Shown here one piece after another: positions 39,342 to 52,802 of a stretch of 64,000 nt of DNA. Origin of the DNA: Elymus sibiricus (taxonomy: Eukaryota; Streptophyta; Magnoliopsida; Poales; Poaceae); contig CM077676.1 of NCBI GenBank assembly GCA_039707655.1, positions 82,175,895-82,239,894 of the forward strand, given 5' to 3'. The translations under genes and the position numbers were made by a program. Every line of letters starts with the position of its first letter. The stretch's first letter is position 1. The notes under the pieces are model-generated. The model worked only from the letters and a program-made list of their open reading frames with translations. It made no database searches and was not told the origin of the DNA.

Positions 39342-42300
39342 ATGCATGAAAAATAGCAAATGAAGTTAGAAAGGGTTGAAATTTGAGGATGTGGCTTTGA
39401 ATGGTGCATATTGAATGCACCAAAAGTCTGGAGTTGAAATAAGTTTAAAAAAATGAAATGCCTTTGTAACAGATGAGTTTTCGTTCGAAACCTTGATACT
39501 TCGTAGGAGATGGTCCAGTTTGTACACGAAGTGCATCCAGTTTTTGCCGTAACCCTCTCAACTTTTTAGCACATGCTATGTGGGTGAAATGATGATACCA
39601 TGCCAAGTTTCAACCTTTTCAGAGTTCATTTGCAGTGCTTTTCAATTTCAGGGTCATTTAGCTCAAAAAATCATTAAATGCATGAAAAATACCAAATGAA
39701 GTTAGAAAGGGTTGAAATTTGAGGATGTGGCTTTGAATGGTGCATATTTATGCACAAAAAGTCTGGAGTTGAAATAAGTTTAAAAAAATGAAATGCCTTT
39801 CTAACAGATGAGTTTTCGTTCGAAACCTTGATACTTCGTAGGAGATGGTCCAGTTTGTACACGAAGTGCATCCAGTTTTTGCCGTAACCCTCTCAACTTT
39901 TTAACACATGCTATGTGGGTGAAATGATGATACCATGCCAAGTTTCAACCTTTTCAGAGTTCATTTGTAGTGCTTTTCAATTTCAGGGTCATTTAGCTCA
40001 AAAAAATCATTAAATGCATGAAAAATAGCAAATGAAGTTAGAAAGGGTTGAAATTTGAGGATGTGGCTTTGAATGGTGCATATTGAATGCACCAAAAGTC
40101 TGGAGTTGAAATAAGTTTAAAAAAATGAAATGCCTTTGTAACAGATGAGTTTTCGTTCGAAACCTTGATACTTCGTAGGAGATGGTCCAGTTTGTACACG
40201 AAGTGCATTCAGTTTTTGCCGTAACCCTCTCAACTTTTTCGCACATGCTATGTGGGTGAAATGATGATACCATGCCAAGTTTCAACCTTTTCACAGTTCA
40301 TTTGTAGTGCTTTTCAATTTCAGGGTCATTTAGCTCAAAAAAATCATTAAATGCATGAAAAATAGCAAATGAAGTTAGAAAGGGTTGAAATTTGAGGATT
40401 TGGCTTTGAATGGTGCATATTGAATGCACAAAAAGTCTGGAGTTGAAATAAGTTTAAAAAAAATGAAATGCTTTTGTAACAGATGAGTTTTCGTCCGAAA
40501 CCTTGATACTTCGAAGGAGATGGTCCAGTTTGTACACGAAGTGAATCCAGTTTTTTCCGTAACCCTCTCAACTTTTTAGCACATGCTATGTGGGTGAAAT
40601 GATGATACCATGCCAAGTTTCAACCTTTTCAGAGTTTATTTGTAGTGCTTTTCAATTTCAGGGTCATTTAGCTCAAAAAAAATCATTAAATGCATGAAAA
40701 ATAGCAAATGAAGTTAGAAAGGGTTGAAATTTGAGGATGTGGCTTTGAATGGTGCATATTAAATGCACAAAAAGTCTGGAGTTGAAATAAGTTTAAAAAA
40801 ATGAAATGCCTTTGTAACATATGAGTTTTCGTCCGAAACCTTGATACTTTGAAGGAGATGGTCCAGTTTGTACACGAAGTGCATCCAGTTTTTGCCGTAA
40901 CCCTCTCAACTTTTTAGAACATGCTATGTGGGTGAAATGATGATACCATGCCAAGTTTCAACCTTTTCAGAGTTCCTTTGCAGTGCTTTTCAATTTCAGG
41001 GTCATTTAGCTCAAAAAATCATTAAATGCATGAAAAATACCAAATGAAGTTAGAAAGGGTTGAAATTTGAGGATGTGGCTTTGAATGGTGCATATTGAAT
41101 GCACAAAAAGTCTGGAGTTGAAATAAGTTTAAAAAAATGAAATGCCTTTCTAACAGATGAGTTTTCGTTCGAAACCTTGATACTTCGTAGGAGATGGTCC
41201 AGTTTGTACACGAAGTGCATCCAGTTTTTGCCGTAACCCTCTCAACTTTTAGCACATGCTATGTGGGTGAAATGATGATACCATGCCAAGTTTCAACCTT
41301 TTCAGAGTTCATTTGTAGTGCTTTTCAATTTCAGGGTCATTTAGCTCAAAAAAATCATTAAATGCATGAAAAATAGCAAATGAAGTTAGAAAGGGTTGAA
41401 ATTTGAGGATGTGGCTTTGAATGGTGCATATTGAATGCACAAAAAGTCTGGAGTTGAAATAAGTTTAAAAAAATGAAATGCCTTTGTAACAGATGAGTTT
41501 TCGTTCGAAACCTTGATACTTCGTAGGAGATGGTCCAGTTTGTACACGAAGTGCATCCAGTTTTTGCCGTAACCCTCTCAACTTTTTAGCACATGCTATG
41601 TGGGTGAAATGATGATACCATGCCAAGTTTCAACCTTTTCAGAGTTCATTTGTAGTGCTTTTCAATTTCAGGGTCATTTAGCTCAAAAAAATCATTAAAT
41701 GAATGAAAAATAGCAAATGAAGTTAGAAAGGGTTGAAATTTGAGGATTTGGCATTGAATGGTGCATATTGAATGCACAAAAAGTCTGGAGTTGAAATAAG
41801 TTTGGAAAAAATGAAATGCTTTTGTAACAGATGAGTTTTCGTCCGAAACCTTGATACTTCGATGGAGATGGTCCAGTTTGTACACGAAGTGCATCCAGTT
41901 TTAGCCGTAACCCTCTCAACTTTTTAGCACATGCTACGTGGGTGAAATGATGATACCATGCCAAGTTTCAACCTTTTCAGAGTTCATTTGCAGTGCTTTT
42001 CAATTTCAGGGTCATTTAGTTCAAAAAAAATCATTAAATGCATGAAAAATAGCAAATGAAGTTAGAAAGGGTTGAAATTTGAGGATTTGGCTTTGAATGG
42101 TGCATATTGAATGCACAAAAAGTCTGGAGTTGAAATAAGTTTAAAAAAATGAAATGCCTTTGTAACAGATGAGTTTTCGTGTGAAACCTTGATACTTCGA
42201 AGGAGATGGTCCAGTTTGTACACGAAGTGCATCCAGTTTTTCGTGTAACCCTCTCAACTTTTTAGCACATTCTATGTGGGTGAAATGATGATACCATGCC

Positions 42301-43384
42301 AAGTTTCAACCTTTTCAGAGTTCATTTGTAGTGCTTTTCAATTTCAGGGTCATTTAGCTCAAAAAAATCATTAAATGCATGAAAAATAGCAAATGAAGTT
42401 AGAAAGGGTTGAAATTTGAGGATGTGGCTTTGAATGGTGCATATTGAATGCACAAAAAGTCTGGAGTTGAAATAAGTTTAAAAAAATGAAATAACTTTGT
42501 AACAGATGAGTTTTCGTCCGAAACCTTGATACTTCGAAGGAGATGGTCCAGTTTGTACACGAAGTGCATCCAGTTTTTTGCCGTAACCCTCTCAACTTTT
42601 TAGCACATGCTATGTGGGTGAAATGATGATACCATGCCAAGTTTCAACCTTTTCAGAGTTCATTTGTAGTGCTTTTCAATTTCAGGGTCATTTAGCTCAA
42701 AAAAATAATTAAATGCATGAAAAATAGCAAATGAAGTTAGAAAGTGTTGAAATTTCAGGATGTGGGATTGAATGGTGCATATTCAATGCACAAAAAGTCT
42801 GGAGTTGAAATAAGTTTAAAAAATGAAATGCCTTTGTAACAGATGAGTTTTCGTCTGAAACCTTGATACTTCGAAGGAGATGGTCCAGTTTGTACACGAA
42901 GTGCATCCAGTTTTTGCCGTAACCCTTTCAACTTTTTAGCACATGCTATGTGGGTGAAATGATGATACCATGCCAAGTTTCAACCTTTTCAGAGTTCATT
43001 TGTAGTGCTTTTCAATTTCAGGGTCATTTAGCTCAAAAAATCATTAAATGCATGAAAAATAGCAAATGAAGTTAGAAAGGGTTGAAATTTGAGGATGTGG
43101 CTTTGAATGGTGCATATTGAATGCACAAAAAGTCTGGAGTTGAAATAAGTTTTAAAAAAATGAAATGCTTTTGTAACAGATGAGTTTTCGTCCGAAACCT
43201 TGATACTTCGAAGGAGATGGTCCAGTTTGTACACGAAGTGCATCCAGTTTTTGCCGTAACCCTCTGAACTTTTTAGCACATGCTATGTGGGTCAAATGAT
43301 GATACCATGCCAAGTTTCAACCTTTTCAGAGTTCATTTGTAGTGCTTTTCAATTTCAGGGTCATTTAGCTCAAAAAATCATTAA

Positions 43385-46077
43385 ATGCATGAAAAATAGC
43401 AAATGAAGTTAGAAAGGGTTGAAATTTGAGGATGTGGCTTTGAATGGTGCATATTGAATGCACAAAAAGTCTGGAGTTGAAATAAGTATAAAAAAATGAA
43501 ATGCCTTTGTAACAAATGAGTTTTCGTCCGAAACCTTGATACTTCGAAGGAGATGGTCCAGTTTGTACACGAAGTGCATCCAGTTTTTGCCGTAACCCTC
43601 TCAACGATTTAGCACATGCTATGTGGGTGAAATGATGATACCATGCCAAGTTTCAACCTTTTCAGAGTTCATTTGTAGTGCTTTTCAATTTCAGGGTCAT
43701 TTAGCTAAAAAAAATCATTAAATGCATGAAAAATAGCAAATGAAGTTAGAAAGGGTTGAAATTTGAGGATGTCGCTTTGAATGGTGCATATTGAATGCAC
43801 AAAAAGTCTGGAGTTGAAATAATTTTAAAAAAATGAAATGCCTTTGTAACAGATGAGTTTTCGTTCGAAACCTTGATACTTCGTAGGAGATGGTCCAGTT
43901 TGTACACGAAGTGCATCCAGTTTTTGCCGTAACCCTCTCAACTTTTTATCACATATTATGTGGGTGAAATGATGATACCATGCCAAGTTTCAACCTTTTC
44001 AGAGTTTATTTGTAGTGCTTTTCAATTTCAGGGTCATTTAGCTCAAAAAAATCATTAAATGCATGAAAAATAGCAAATGAAGTTAGAAAGGGTTGAAATT
44101 TGAGGATGTGGCTTTGAATTGTGCATATTGAATGCACAAAAAGTCTGGAGTTGAAATAAGTTTAAAAAAATGAAATTCCTTTGTAACAGATGAGTTTTCG
44201 TTCGAAACCTTGATACTTTGTAGGAGATGGTCTAGTTTGTACACGAAGTGCATCCAGTTTTTGCCGTAACCCTCTCAACTTTTTATCACATGCTATGTGG
44301 GTGAAATGATGATACCATGCCAAGTTTCAACCTTTTCAGAGTTTATTTGTTGTGCTTTTCAATTTCAGGGTCATTTAGCTCAAAAAATCATTAAATGCAT
44401 GAAAAATAGCAAATGAAGTTAGAAAGGGTTGAAATTTGAGGATGTGGCTTTGAATGGTGCATATTGAATGCACAAAAGTCTGGAGTTGAAATAAGTTTAA
44501 AAAAAATGAAAGACTTTGTAACAGATGAGTTTTCGTCCGAAACCTTGATACTTCGAAGGAGATGGTCCAGTTTGTACACGAAGTGCATCCAGTTTTTGCC
44601 GTAACCCTCTCAACTTTTTAGCACATGCTATGTGGGTGAAATGATGATACCATGCCAAGTTTCAACCTTTTCAGAGTTCATTTGTAGTGCTTTTCAATTT
44701 CAGGGTCATTTAGCTCAAAAAAATCATTAAATGCATGAAAAATAGCAAATGAAGTTAGAAAGGGTTGAAATTTGAGGATGTGGCTTTGAATGGTGCATAT
44801 TGAATGCACAAAAAGTCTGGAGTTGAAATAAGTATAAAAAAATGAAATGCCTTTGTAACAAATGAGTTTTCGTCCGAAACCTTGATACTTCGAAGGAGAT
44901 GGTCCAGTTTGTACACGAAGTGCATCCAGTTTTTGCCGTAACCCTCTCAACGATTTAGCACATGCTATGTGGGTGAAATGATGATACCATGCCAAGTTTC
45001 AACCTTTTCAGAGTTCATTTGTAGTGCTTTTCAATTTCAGGGTCATTTAGCTCAAAAAAATCATTAAATGCATGAAAAATAGCAAATGAAGTTAGAAAGG
45101 GTTGAAATTTGAGGATGTCGCTTTGAATGGTGCATATTGAATGCACAAAAAGTCTGGAGTTGAAATAATTTTAAAAAAATGAAATGCCTTTGTAACAGAT
45201 GAGTTTTCGTTCGAAACCTTGATACTTCGTAGGAGATGGTCCAGTTTGTACACGAAGTGCATCCAGTTTTTGCCGTAACCCTCTCAACTTTTTATCACAT
45301 ATTATGTGGGTGAAATGATGATACCATGCCAAGTTTCAACCTTTTCAGAGTTTATTTGTAGTGCTTTTCAATTTCAGGGTCATTTAGCTCAAAAAAATCA
45401 TTAAATGCATGAAAAATAGCAAATGAAGTTAGAAAGGGTTGAAATTTGAGGATGTGGCTTTGAATTGTGCATATTGAATGCACAAAAAGTCTGGAGTTGA
45501 AATAAGTTTAAAAAAATGAAATGCCTTTGTAACAGATGAGTTTTCGTTCGAAACCTTGATACTTTGTAGGAGATGGTCCAGTTTGTACACGAAGTGCATC
45601 CAGTTTTTGCCGTAACCCTCTCAACTTTTTATCACATGCTATGTGGGTGAAATGATGATACCATGCCAAGTTTCAACCTTTTCAGAGTTTATTTGTTGTG
45701 CTTTTCAATTTCAGGGTCATTTAGCTCAAAAAATCATTAAATGCATGAAAAATAGCAAATGAAGTTAGAAAGGGTTGAAATTTGAGGATGTGGCTTTGAA
45801 TGGTGCATATTGAATGCACAAAAAGTCTGGAGTTGAAATAAGTTTAAAAAAAATGAAAGACTTTGTAACAGATGAGTTTTCGTCCGAAACCTTGATACTT
45901 CGAAGGAGATGGTCCAGTTTGTACACGAAGTGCATCCAGTTTTTGCCGTAACCCTCTCAACTTTTTAGCACATGCTATGTGGGTGAAATGATGATACCAT
46001 GCCAAGTTTCAACCTTTTCAGAGTTCATTTGTAGTGCTTCTCAATTTCAGGGTCATTTAGCTCAAAATAATAATTAA
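43385..46077 (+). repeat. 4-monomer higher-order repeat, two copies of ~1346 bp
   Basis: Copies 43385-44730 and 44731-46077 share AAGTATAAAAAAATG with CAACGATTTAG, GATGTCGCTTTG with AATTTTAAAAAAATG and CACATATTATG, GAATTGTGCATATTG with ACTTTGTAGG, and ATGAAAGACTTTG. The same four monomer types recur inside 49438-56500 as part of longer units. Confidence 0.88.
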
Positions 46078-48762
46078 ACGCATGAAAAATAGCAAATGAA
46101 GTTAGAAAGTGTTGAAATTTGAGGATGTGGGATTGAATGGTGCATATTCAATGCACAAAAAGTCTGGAGTTGAAATAAGTTTAAAAAATGAAATGCCTTT
46201 GTAACAGATGAGTTTTCGTCTGAAACCTTGATACTTCGAAGGAGATGGTCCAGTTTGTACACGAAGTGCATCCAGTTTTTCCCGTAACCCTCTCAACTTT
46301 TTAGCACATGCTATGTGCGTGAAATGATGATACCATGCCAAGTTTCAAACTTTTCAGAGTTTATTTGTAGTGCTTTTCAATTTCAGGGTCATTTAGCTCA
46401 AAAAATCATTAAATGCATGACAAATAGCAAATGAAGTTAGAAAGGGTTGAAATATGAGGATGTGGCTTTGAATGGTGCATATTGAATGCACAAAAAGTCT
46501 GGAGTTGAAATAAGTTTAAAAAAATGAAATGCTTTTGTAACAGATGAGTTTTCGGCCGAAACCTTGATACTTCGAAGGAGATGGTCCAGTATGTACACGA
46601 AGTGCATCCAGTTTTTGCCGTAACCCTCTCAACTTTTTAGCACATGCTATGTGGGTCAAATGATGATACCATGCCAAGTTTCAACCTTTGCAGAGTTCAT
46701 TTGTAGTGCTTTTCAATTTCAGGGTCATTTAGCTCAAAAAATCATTAAATGCATGAAAAATAGCAAATGAAGTTAGAAAGGGTTGAAATTTGAGGATGTG
46801 TCTATGAATGGTGCATATTGAATGCACAAAAAGTCTGGAGTTGAAATAAGTTTAAAAAAAATGAAATGCCTTTGTAAGAGATGAGTTTTCGTCCGAAACC
46901 TTGATACTTCGAAGGAGATGGTCCAGTTTGTACACGAAGTGCATCCAGTTTTTGCCGTAACCCTCTCAACGATTTAGCACATGCTATGTGGGTGAAATGA
47001 TGATACCATGCCAAGTTTCAACCTTTTCAGAGTTCATTTGTAGTGCTTTTAAATTTCAGGGTCATTTAGCTCAAAAAAATCATTAAATGCATGAAAAATA
47101 GCAAATGAAGTTAGAAAGGGTTGAAATTTGAGGATGTGGCTTTGAATGGTGCATATTGAATGCACAAAAAGTCTGAAGTTGAAATAAGTTTAAAAAAATG
47201 AAATGCCTTTGTAACAGATGAGTTTTCGTTCGAAACCTTGATACTTCGTAGGAGATGGCCCAGTTTGTACACGAAGTGCATCCAGTTTTTGCCGTAACCC
47301 TCTCAACTTTTTATCACATGCTATGTGGGTGAAATGATGATACCATGCCAAGTTTCAACCTTTTCAGAGTTTATTTGTTGTGCTTTTCAATTTCAGGGTC
47401 ATTTAGCTCAAAAAAATCATTAAATGCATGAAAAATAGCAAATGAAGTTAGAAAGGGTTGAAATTTGAGGATGTGGCTTTGAATGGTGCATATTCAATGC
47501 ACAAAAAGTCTGGAGTTGAAATAAGTTTAAAAAAAATGAAATGCCTTTGTAACAGATGAGTTTTCGTCCGAAACCTTGATACTTCGAAGGAGATGGTCCA
47601 GTTTGTACACGAAGTGCATCCAGTTTTTGCCGTAACCCTCTCAACTTTTTAGCACATGCTATGTGGGTGAAATGATGATACCATGCCAAGTTTCAACCTT
47701 TTCAGAGTTCATTTGTAGTGCTTTTCAATTTCAGGGTCATTTAGCTCAAAAAAATCATTAAATGCATGAAAAATAGCAAATGAAGTTAGAAAGGGTTGAA
47801 ATTTGAGGATGTGGCTTTGAATGGTGCATATTGAATGCACAAAAAGTCTGGAGTTGAAATAAGTATAAAAAAATGAAATGCCTTTGTAACAAATGAGTTT
47901 TCGTCCGAAACCTTGATACTTCGAAGGAGATGGTCCAGTTTGTACACGAAGTGCATCCAGTTTTTGCCGTAACCCTCTCAACTTTTTATCACATGCTATG
48001 TGGGTGAAATGATGATACCATGCCATGTTTCAACCTTTTCAGAGTTCATTTGTAGTGCTTTTCAATTTCAGGGTCATTTAGCTCAGAAAAATTATTAAAT
48101 GCATGAAAAATAGCAAATGAAGTTAGAAAGGGTTGAAATTTGAGGATTTGGCTTCGAATGGTGCATATTGAATGCACAAAAAGTCTGGAGTTGAAATAAG
48201 TTTAAAAAAATGAAATGCCTTTGTAACAGATGAGTTTTCTTCCGAAACCTTGATACTTCGAAGGAGATGGTCCAGTTTGTACACGAAGTGCATTCAGTTT
48301 TTGCCGTAACCCTCTCAACTTTTTAGCACATGCTATGTGGGTGAAATGATGATACCATGCCAAGTTTCAACCTTTTCAGAGTTCATTTGTAGTGCTCAGG
48401 GTCATTTAGCTCAAAAAATCATTAAATGCATGAAAAATAGCAAATGAAGTTAGAAAGGGTTGAAATTTGAGGATGTGGCTTTGAATGGTGCATATTAAAT
48501 GCACAAAAAGTCTGGAGTTGAAATAAGTTTAAAAAAATGAAATGCCTTTCTAACAGATGAGTTTTCGTTCGAAACCTTGATACTTCGAAGGAGATGGTCC
48601 AGTTTGTACACGAAGTGCATCCAGTTTTTGCCGTAACCCTGTCAACTTTTTATCACATGCTATGTGGGTGAAATGATGGTACCATGCCAAGTTTCAACCT
48701 TTTCAGAGTTTATTTGTAGTGCTTTTCAATTTCAGGGTCATTTAGCTCAAAAAAATCATTAA
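46078..48762 (+). repeat. Segmental duplication, copy 1 (offset 10424 bp, 31 monomers)
   Basis: Eight monomers recur at 56502-59186 with the same rare markers: ATTAAACGCATG, GACAAATAG, TTTCGGCCGAAAC, CAGTATGTACACG, GTGTCTATGAATGG, AGTCTGAAGTTG with GATGGCCCAG, TTGGCTTCGAATGG, and the TGCTCAGGG deletion. One monomer in the middle differs: AAGTATAAAAAAATG at 47865, where the other copy has the plain form. Confidence 0.85.
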
Positions 48763-49437
48763 ATGCATGAAAAATAGCAAATGAAGTTAGAAAGGGTTGA
48801 AATTTGAGGATGTGTCTTTGAATGGTGCATATTCAATGCACAAAAAGTCTGGAGTTGAAATAAGTTTAAAAAAAATGAAATGCCTTTGTAACAGATGAGT
48901 TTTCGTCCGAAACCTTGATACTTCGAAGGAGATGGTCCAGTTTGTACACGAAGTGCATCCAGTTTTTGCCGTAACCCTCTCAACTTTTTAGCACATGCTA
49001 TGTGGGTGAAATGATGATACCATGCCAAGTTTCAACCTTTTCAGAGTTCATTTGTAGTGCTTTTCAATTTCAGGGTCATTTAGCTCAAAAAAATCATTAA
49101 ATGCATGAAAAATAGCAAATGAAGTTAGAAAGGGTTGAAATTTGAGGATGTGGCTTTGAATGGTGCATATTGAATGCACAAAAAGTCTGGAGTTGAAATA
49201 AGTTTAAAAAAATGAAATGCCTTTGTAACAGATGAGTTTTCGTTCGAAACCTTGATACTTCGTAGGAGATGGTCCAGTTTGTACACGAAGTGCATCCAGT
49301 TTTTGCCGTAACCCTGTCAACTTTTTATCACATGCTATGTGGGTGAAATGATGATACCATGCCATGTTTCAACCTTTTCAGAGTTCATTTGTAGTGCTTT
49401 TCAATTTCAGGGTCATTTAGCTCACAAAAATAATTAA

Positions 49438-52400
49438 ATGCATGAAAAATAGCAAATGAAGTTAGAAAGTGTTGAAATTTCAGGATGTGGGATTGAATGG
49501 TGCATATTCAATGCACAAAAAGTCTGGAGTTGAAATAAGTTTAAAAAATGAAATGCCTTTGTAACAGATGAGTTTTCGTGTGAAACCTTGATACTTCGAA
49601 GGAGATGGTCCAGTTTGTACACGAAGTGCATCCAGTTTTTGCCGTAACCCTTTCAACTTTTTAGCACATGCTATGTGGGTGAAATGATGATACCATGCCA
49701 AGTTTCAACCTTTTCAGAGTTCATTTGTAGTGCTTTTCAATTTCAGGGTCATTTAGCTCAAAAAATCATTAAATGCATGAAAAATAGCAAATGAAGTTAG
49801 AAAGGGTTGAAATTTGAGGATGTGGCTTTGAATGGTGCATATTGAATGCACAAAAAGTCTGGAGTTGAAATAAGTTTTAAAAAAATGAAATGCTTTTGTA
49901 ACAGATGAGTTTTCGTCCGAAACCTTGATACTTCGAAGGAGATGGTCCAGTTTGTACACGAAGTGCATCCAGTTTTTGCCGTAACCCTCTCAACTTTTTA
50001 GCACATGCTATGTGGGTCAAATGATGATACCATGCCAAGTTTCAACCTTTTCAGAGTTCATTTGTAGTGCTTTTCAATTTCAGGGTCATTTAGCTCAAAA
50101 AATCATTAAATGCATGAAAAATAGCAAATGAAGTTAGAAAGGGTTGAAATTTGAGGATGTGGCTTTGAATGGTGCATATTGAATGCACAAAAAGTCTGGA
50201 GTTGAAATAAGTATAAAAAAATGAAATGCCTTTGTAACAAATGAGTTTTCGTCCGAAACCTTGATACTTCGAAGGAGATGGTCCAGTTTGTACACGAAGT
50301 GCATCCAGTTTTTGCCGTAACCCTCTCAACGATTTAGCACATGCTATGTGGGTGAAATGATGATACCATGCCAAGTTTCAACCTTTTCAGAGTTCATTTG
50401 TAGTGCTTTTCAATTTCAGGGTCATTTAGCTCAAAAAAATCATTAAATGCATGAAAAATAGCAAATGAAGTTAGAAAGGGTTGAAATTTGAGGATGTCGC
50501 TTTGAATGGTGCATATTGAATGCACAAAAAGTCTGGAGTTGAAATAATTTTAAAAAAATGAAATGCCTTTGTAACAGATGAGTTTTCGTTCGAAACCTTG
50601 ATACTTCGTAGGAGATGGTCCAGTTTGTACACGAAGTGCATCCAGTTTTTGCCGTAACCCTCTCAACTTTTTATCACATATTATGTGGGTGAAATGATGA
50701 TACCATGCCAAGTTTCAACCTTTTCAGAGTTTATTTGTAGTGCTTTTCAATTTCAGGGTCATTTAGCTCAAAAAAATCATTAAATGCATGAAAAATAGCA
50801 AATGAAGTTAGAAAGGGTTGAAATTTGAGGATGTGGCTTTGAATTGTGCATATTGAATGCACAAAAAGTCTGGAGTTGAAATAAGTTTAAAAAAATGAAA
50901 TTCCTTTGTAACAGATGAGTTTTCGTTCGAAACCTTGATACTTTGTAGGAGATGGTCCAGTTTGTACACGAAGTGCATCCAGTTTTTGCCGTAACCCTCT
51001 CAACTTTTTAGCACATGCTATGTGGGTGAAATGATGATACCATGCCAAGTTTCAACCTTTTCAGAGTTCATTTGTAGTGCTTTTCAATTTCAGGGTCATT
51101 TAGCTCAAAAAAATAATTAAATGCATGAAAAATAGCAAATGAAGTTAGAAAGTGTTGAAATTTCAGGATGTGGGATTGAATGGTGCATATTCAATGCACA
51201 AAAAGTCTGGAGTTGAAATAAGTTTAAAAAATGAAATGCCTTTGTAACAGATGAGTTTTCGTGTGAAACCTTGATACTTCGAAGGAGATGGTCCAGTTTG
51301 TACACGAAGTGCATCCAGTTTTTGCCGTAACCCTTTCAACTTTTTAGCGCATGCTATGTGGGTGAAATGATGATACCATGCCAAGTTTCAACCTTTTCAG
51401 AGTTCATTTGTAGTGCTTTTCAATTTCAGGGTCATTTAGCTCAAAAAATCATTAAATGCATGAAAAATAGCAAATGAAGTTAGAAAGGGTTGAAATTTGA
51501 GGATGTGGCTTTGAATGGTGCATATTGAATGCACAAAAAGTCTGGAGTTGAAATAAGTTTTAAAAAAATGAAATGCTTTTGTAACAGATGAGTTTTCGTC
51601 CGAAACCTTGATACTTCGAAGGAGATGGTCCAGTTTGTACACGAAGTGCATCCAGTTTTTGCCGTAACCCTCTCAACTTTTTAGCACATGCTATGTGGGT
51701 CAAATGATGATACCATGCCAAGTTTCAACCTTTTCAGAGTTCATTTGTAGTGCTTTTCAATTTCAGGGTCATTTAGCTCAAAAAATCATTAAATGCATGA
51801 AAAATAGCAAATGAAGTTAGAAAGGGTTGAAATTTGAGGATGTGGCTTTGAATGGTGCATATTGAATGCACAAAAAGTCTGGAGTTGAAATAAGTATAAA
51901 AAAATGAAATGCCTTTGTAACAAATGAGTTTTCGTCCGAAACCTTGATACTTCGAAGGAGATGGTCCAGTTTGTACACGAAGTGCATCCAGTTTTTGCCG
52001 TAACCCTCTCAACGATTTAGCACATGCTATGTGGGTGAAATGATGATACCATGCCAAGTTTCAACCTTTTCAGAGTTCATTTGTAGTGCTTTTCAATTTC
52101 AGGGTCATTTAGCTCAAAAAAATCATTAAATGCATGAAAAATAGCAAATGAAGTTAGAAAGGGTTGAAATTTGAGGATGTCGCTTTGAATGGTGCATATT
52201 GAATGCACAAAAAGTCTGGAGTTGAAATAATTTTAAAAAAATGAAATGCCTTTGTAACAGATGAGTTTTCGTTCGAAACCTTGATACTTCGTAGGAGATG
52301 GTCCAGTTTGTACACGAAGTGCATCCAGTTTTTGCCGTAACCCTCTCAACTTTTTATCACATATTATGTGGGTGAAATGATGATACCATGCCAAGTTTCA

Positions 52401-52802
52401 ACTTTTTCAGAGTTTATTTGTAGTGCTTTTCAATTTCAGGGTCATTTAGCTCAAAAAAATCATTAAATGCATGAAAAATAGCAAATGAAGTTAGAAAGGG
52501 TTGAAATTTGAGGATGTGGCTTTGAATTGTGCATATTGAATGCACAAAAAGTCTGGAGTTGAAATAAGTTTAAAAAAATGAAATTCCTTTGTAACAGATG
52601 AGTTTTCGTTCGAAACCTTGATACTTTGTAGGAGATGGTCCAGTTTGTACACGAAGTGCATCCAGTTTTTGCCGTAACCCTCTCAACTTTTTATCACATG
52701 CTATGTGGGTGAAATGATGATACCACGCCAAGTTTCAACCTTTTCAGAGTTTATTTGTTGTGCTTTTCAATTTCAGGGTCATTTAGCTCAAAAAATCATT
52801 AA
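49438..52802 (+). repeat. 5-monomer higher-order repeat, two tandem copies of 1683 bp
   Basis: Copies 49438-51120 and 51121-52802 hold GAAATTTCAGG with CGTGTGAAACC, GTTTTAAAAAAATG with GGGTCAAATG, AAGTATAAAAAAATG with CAACGATTTAG, GATGTCGCTTTG with CACATATTATG, and GAATTGTGCATATTG with ACTTTGTAGG. A third copy follows at 54484, within a 10-monomer unit. Confidence 0.88.
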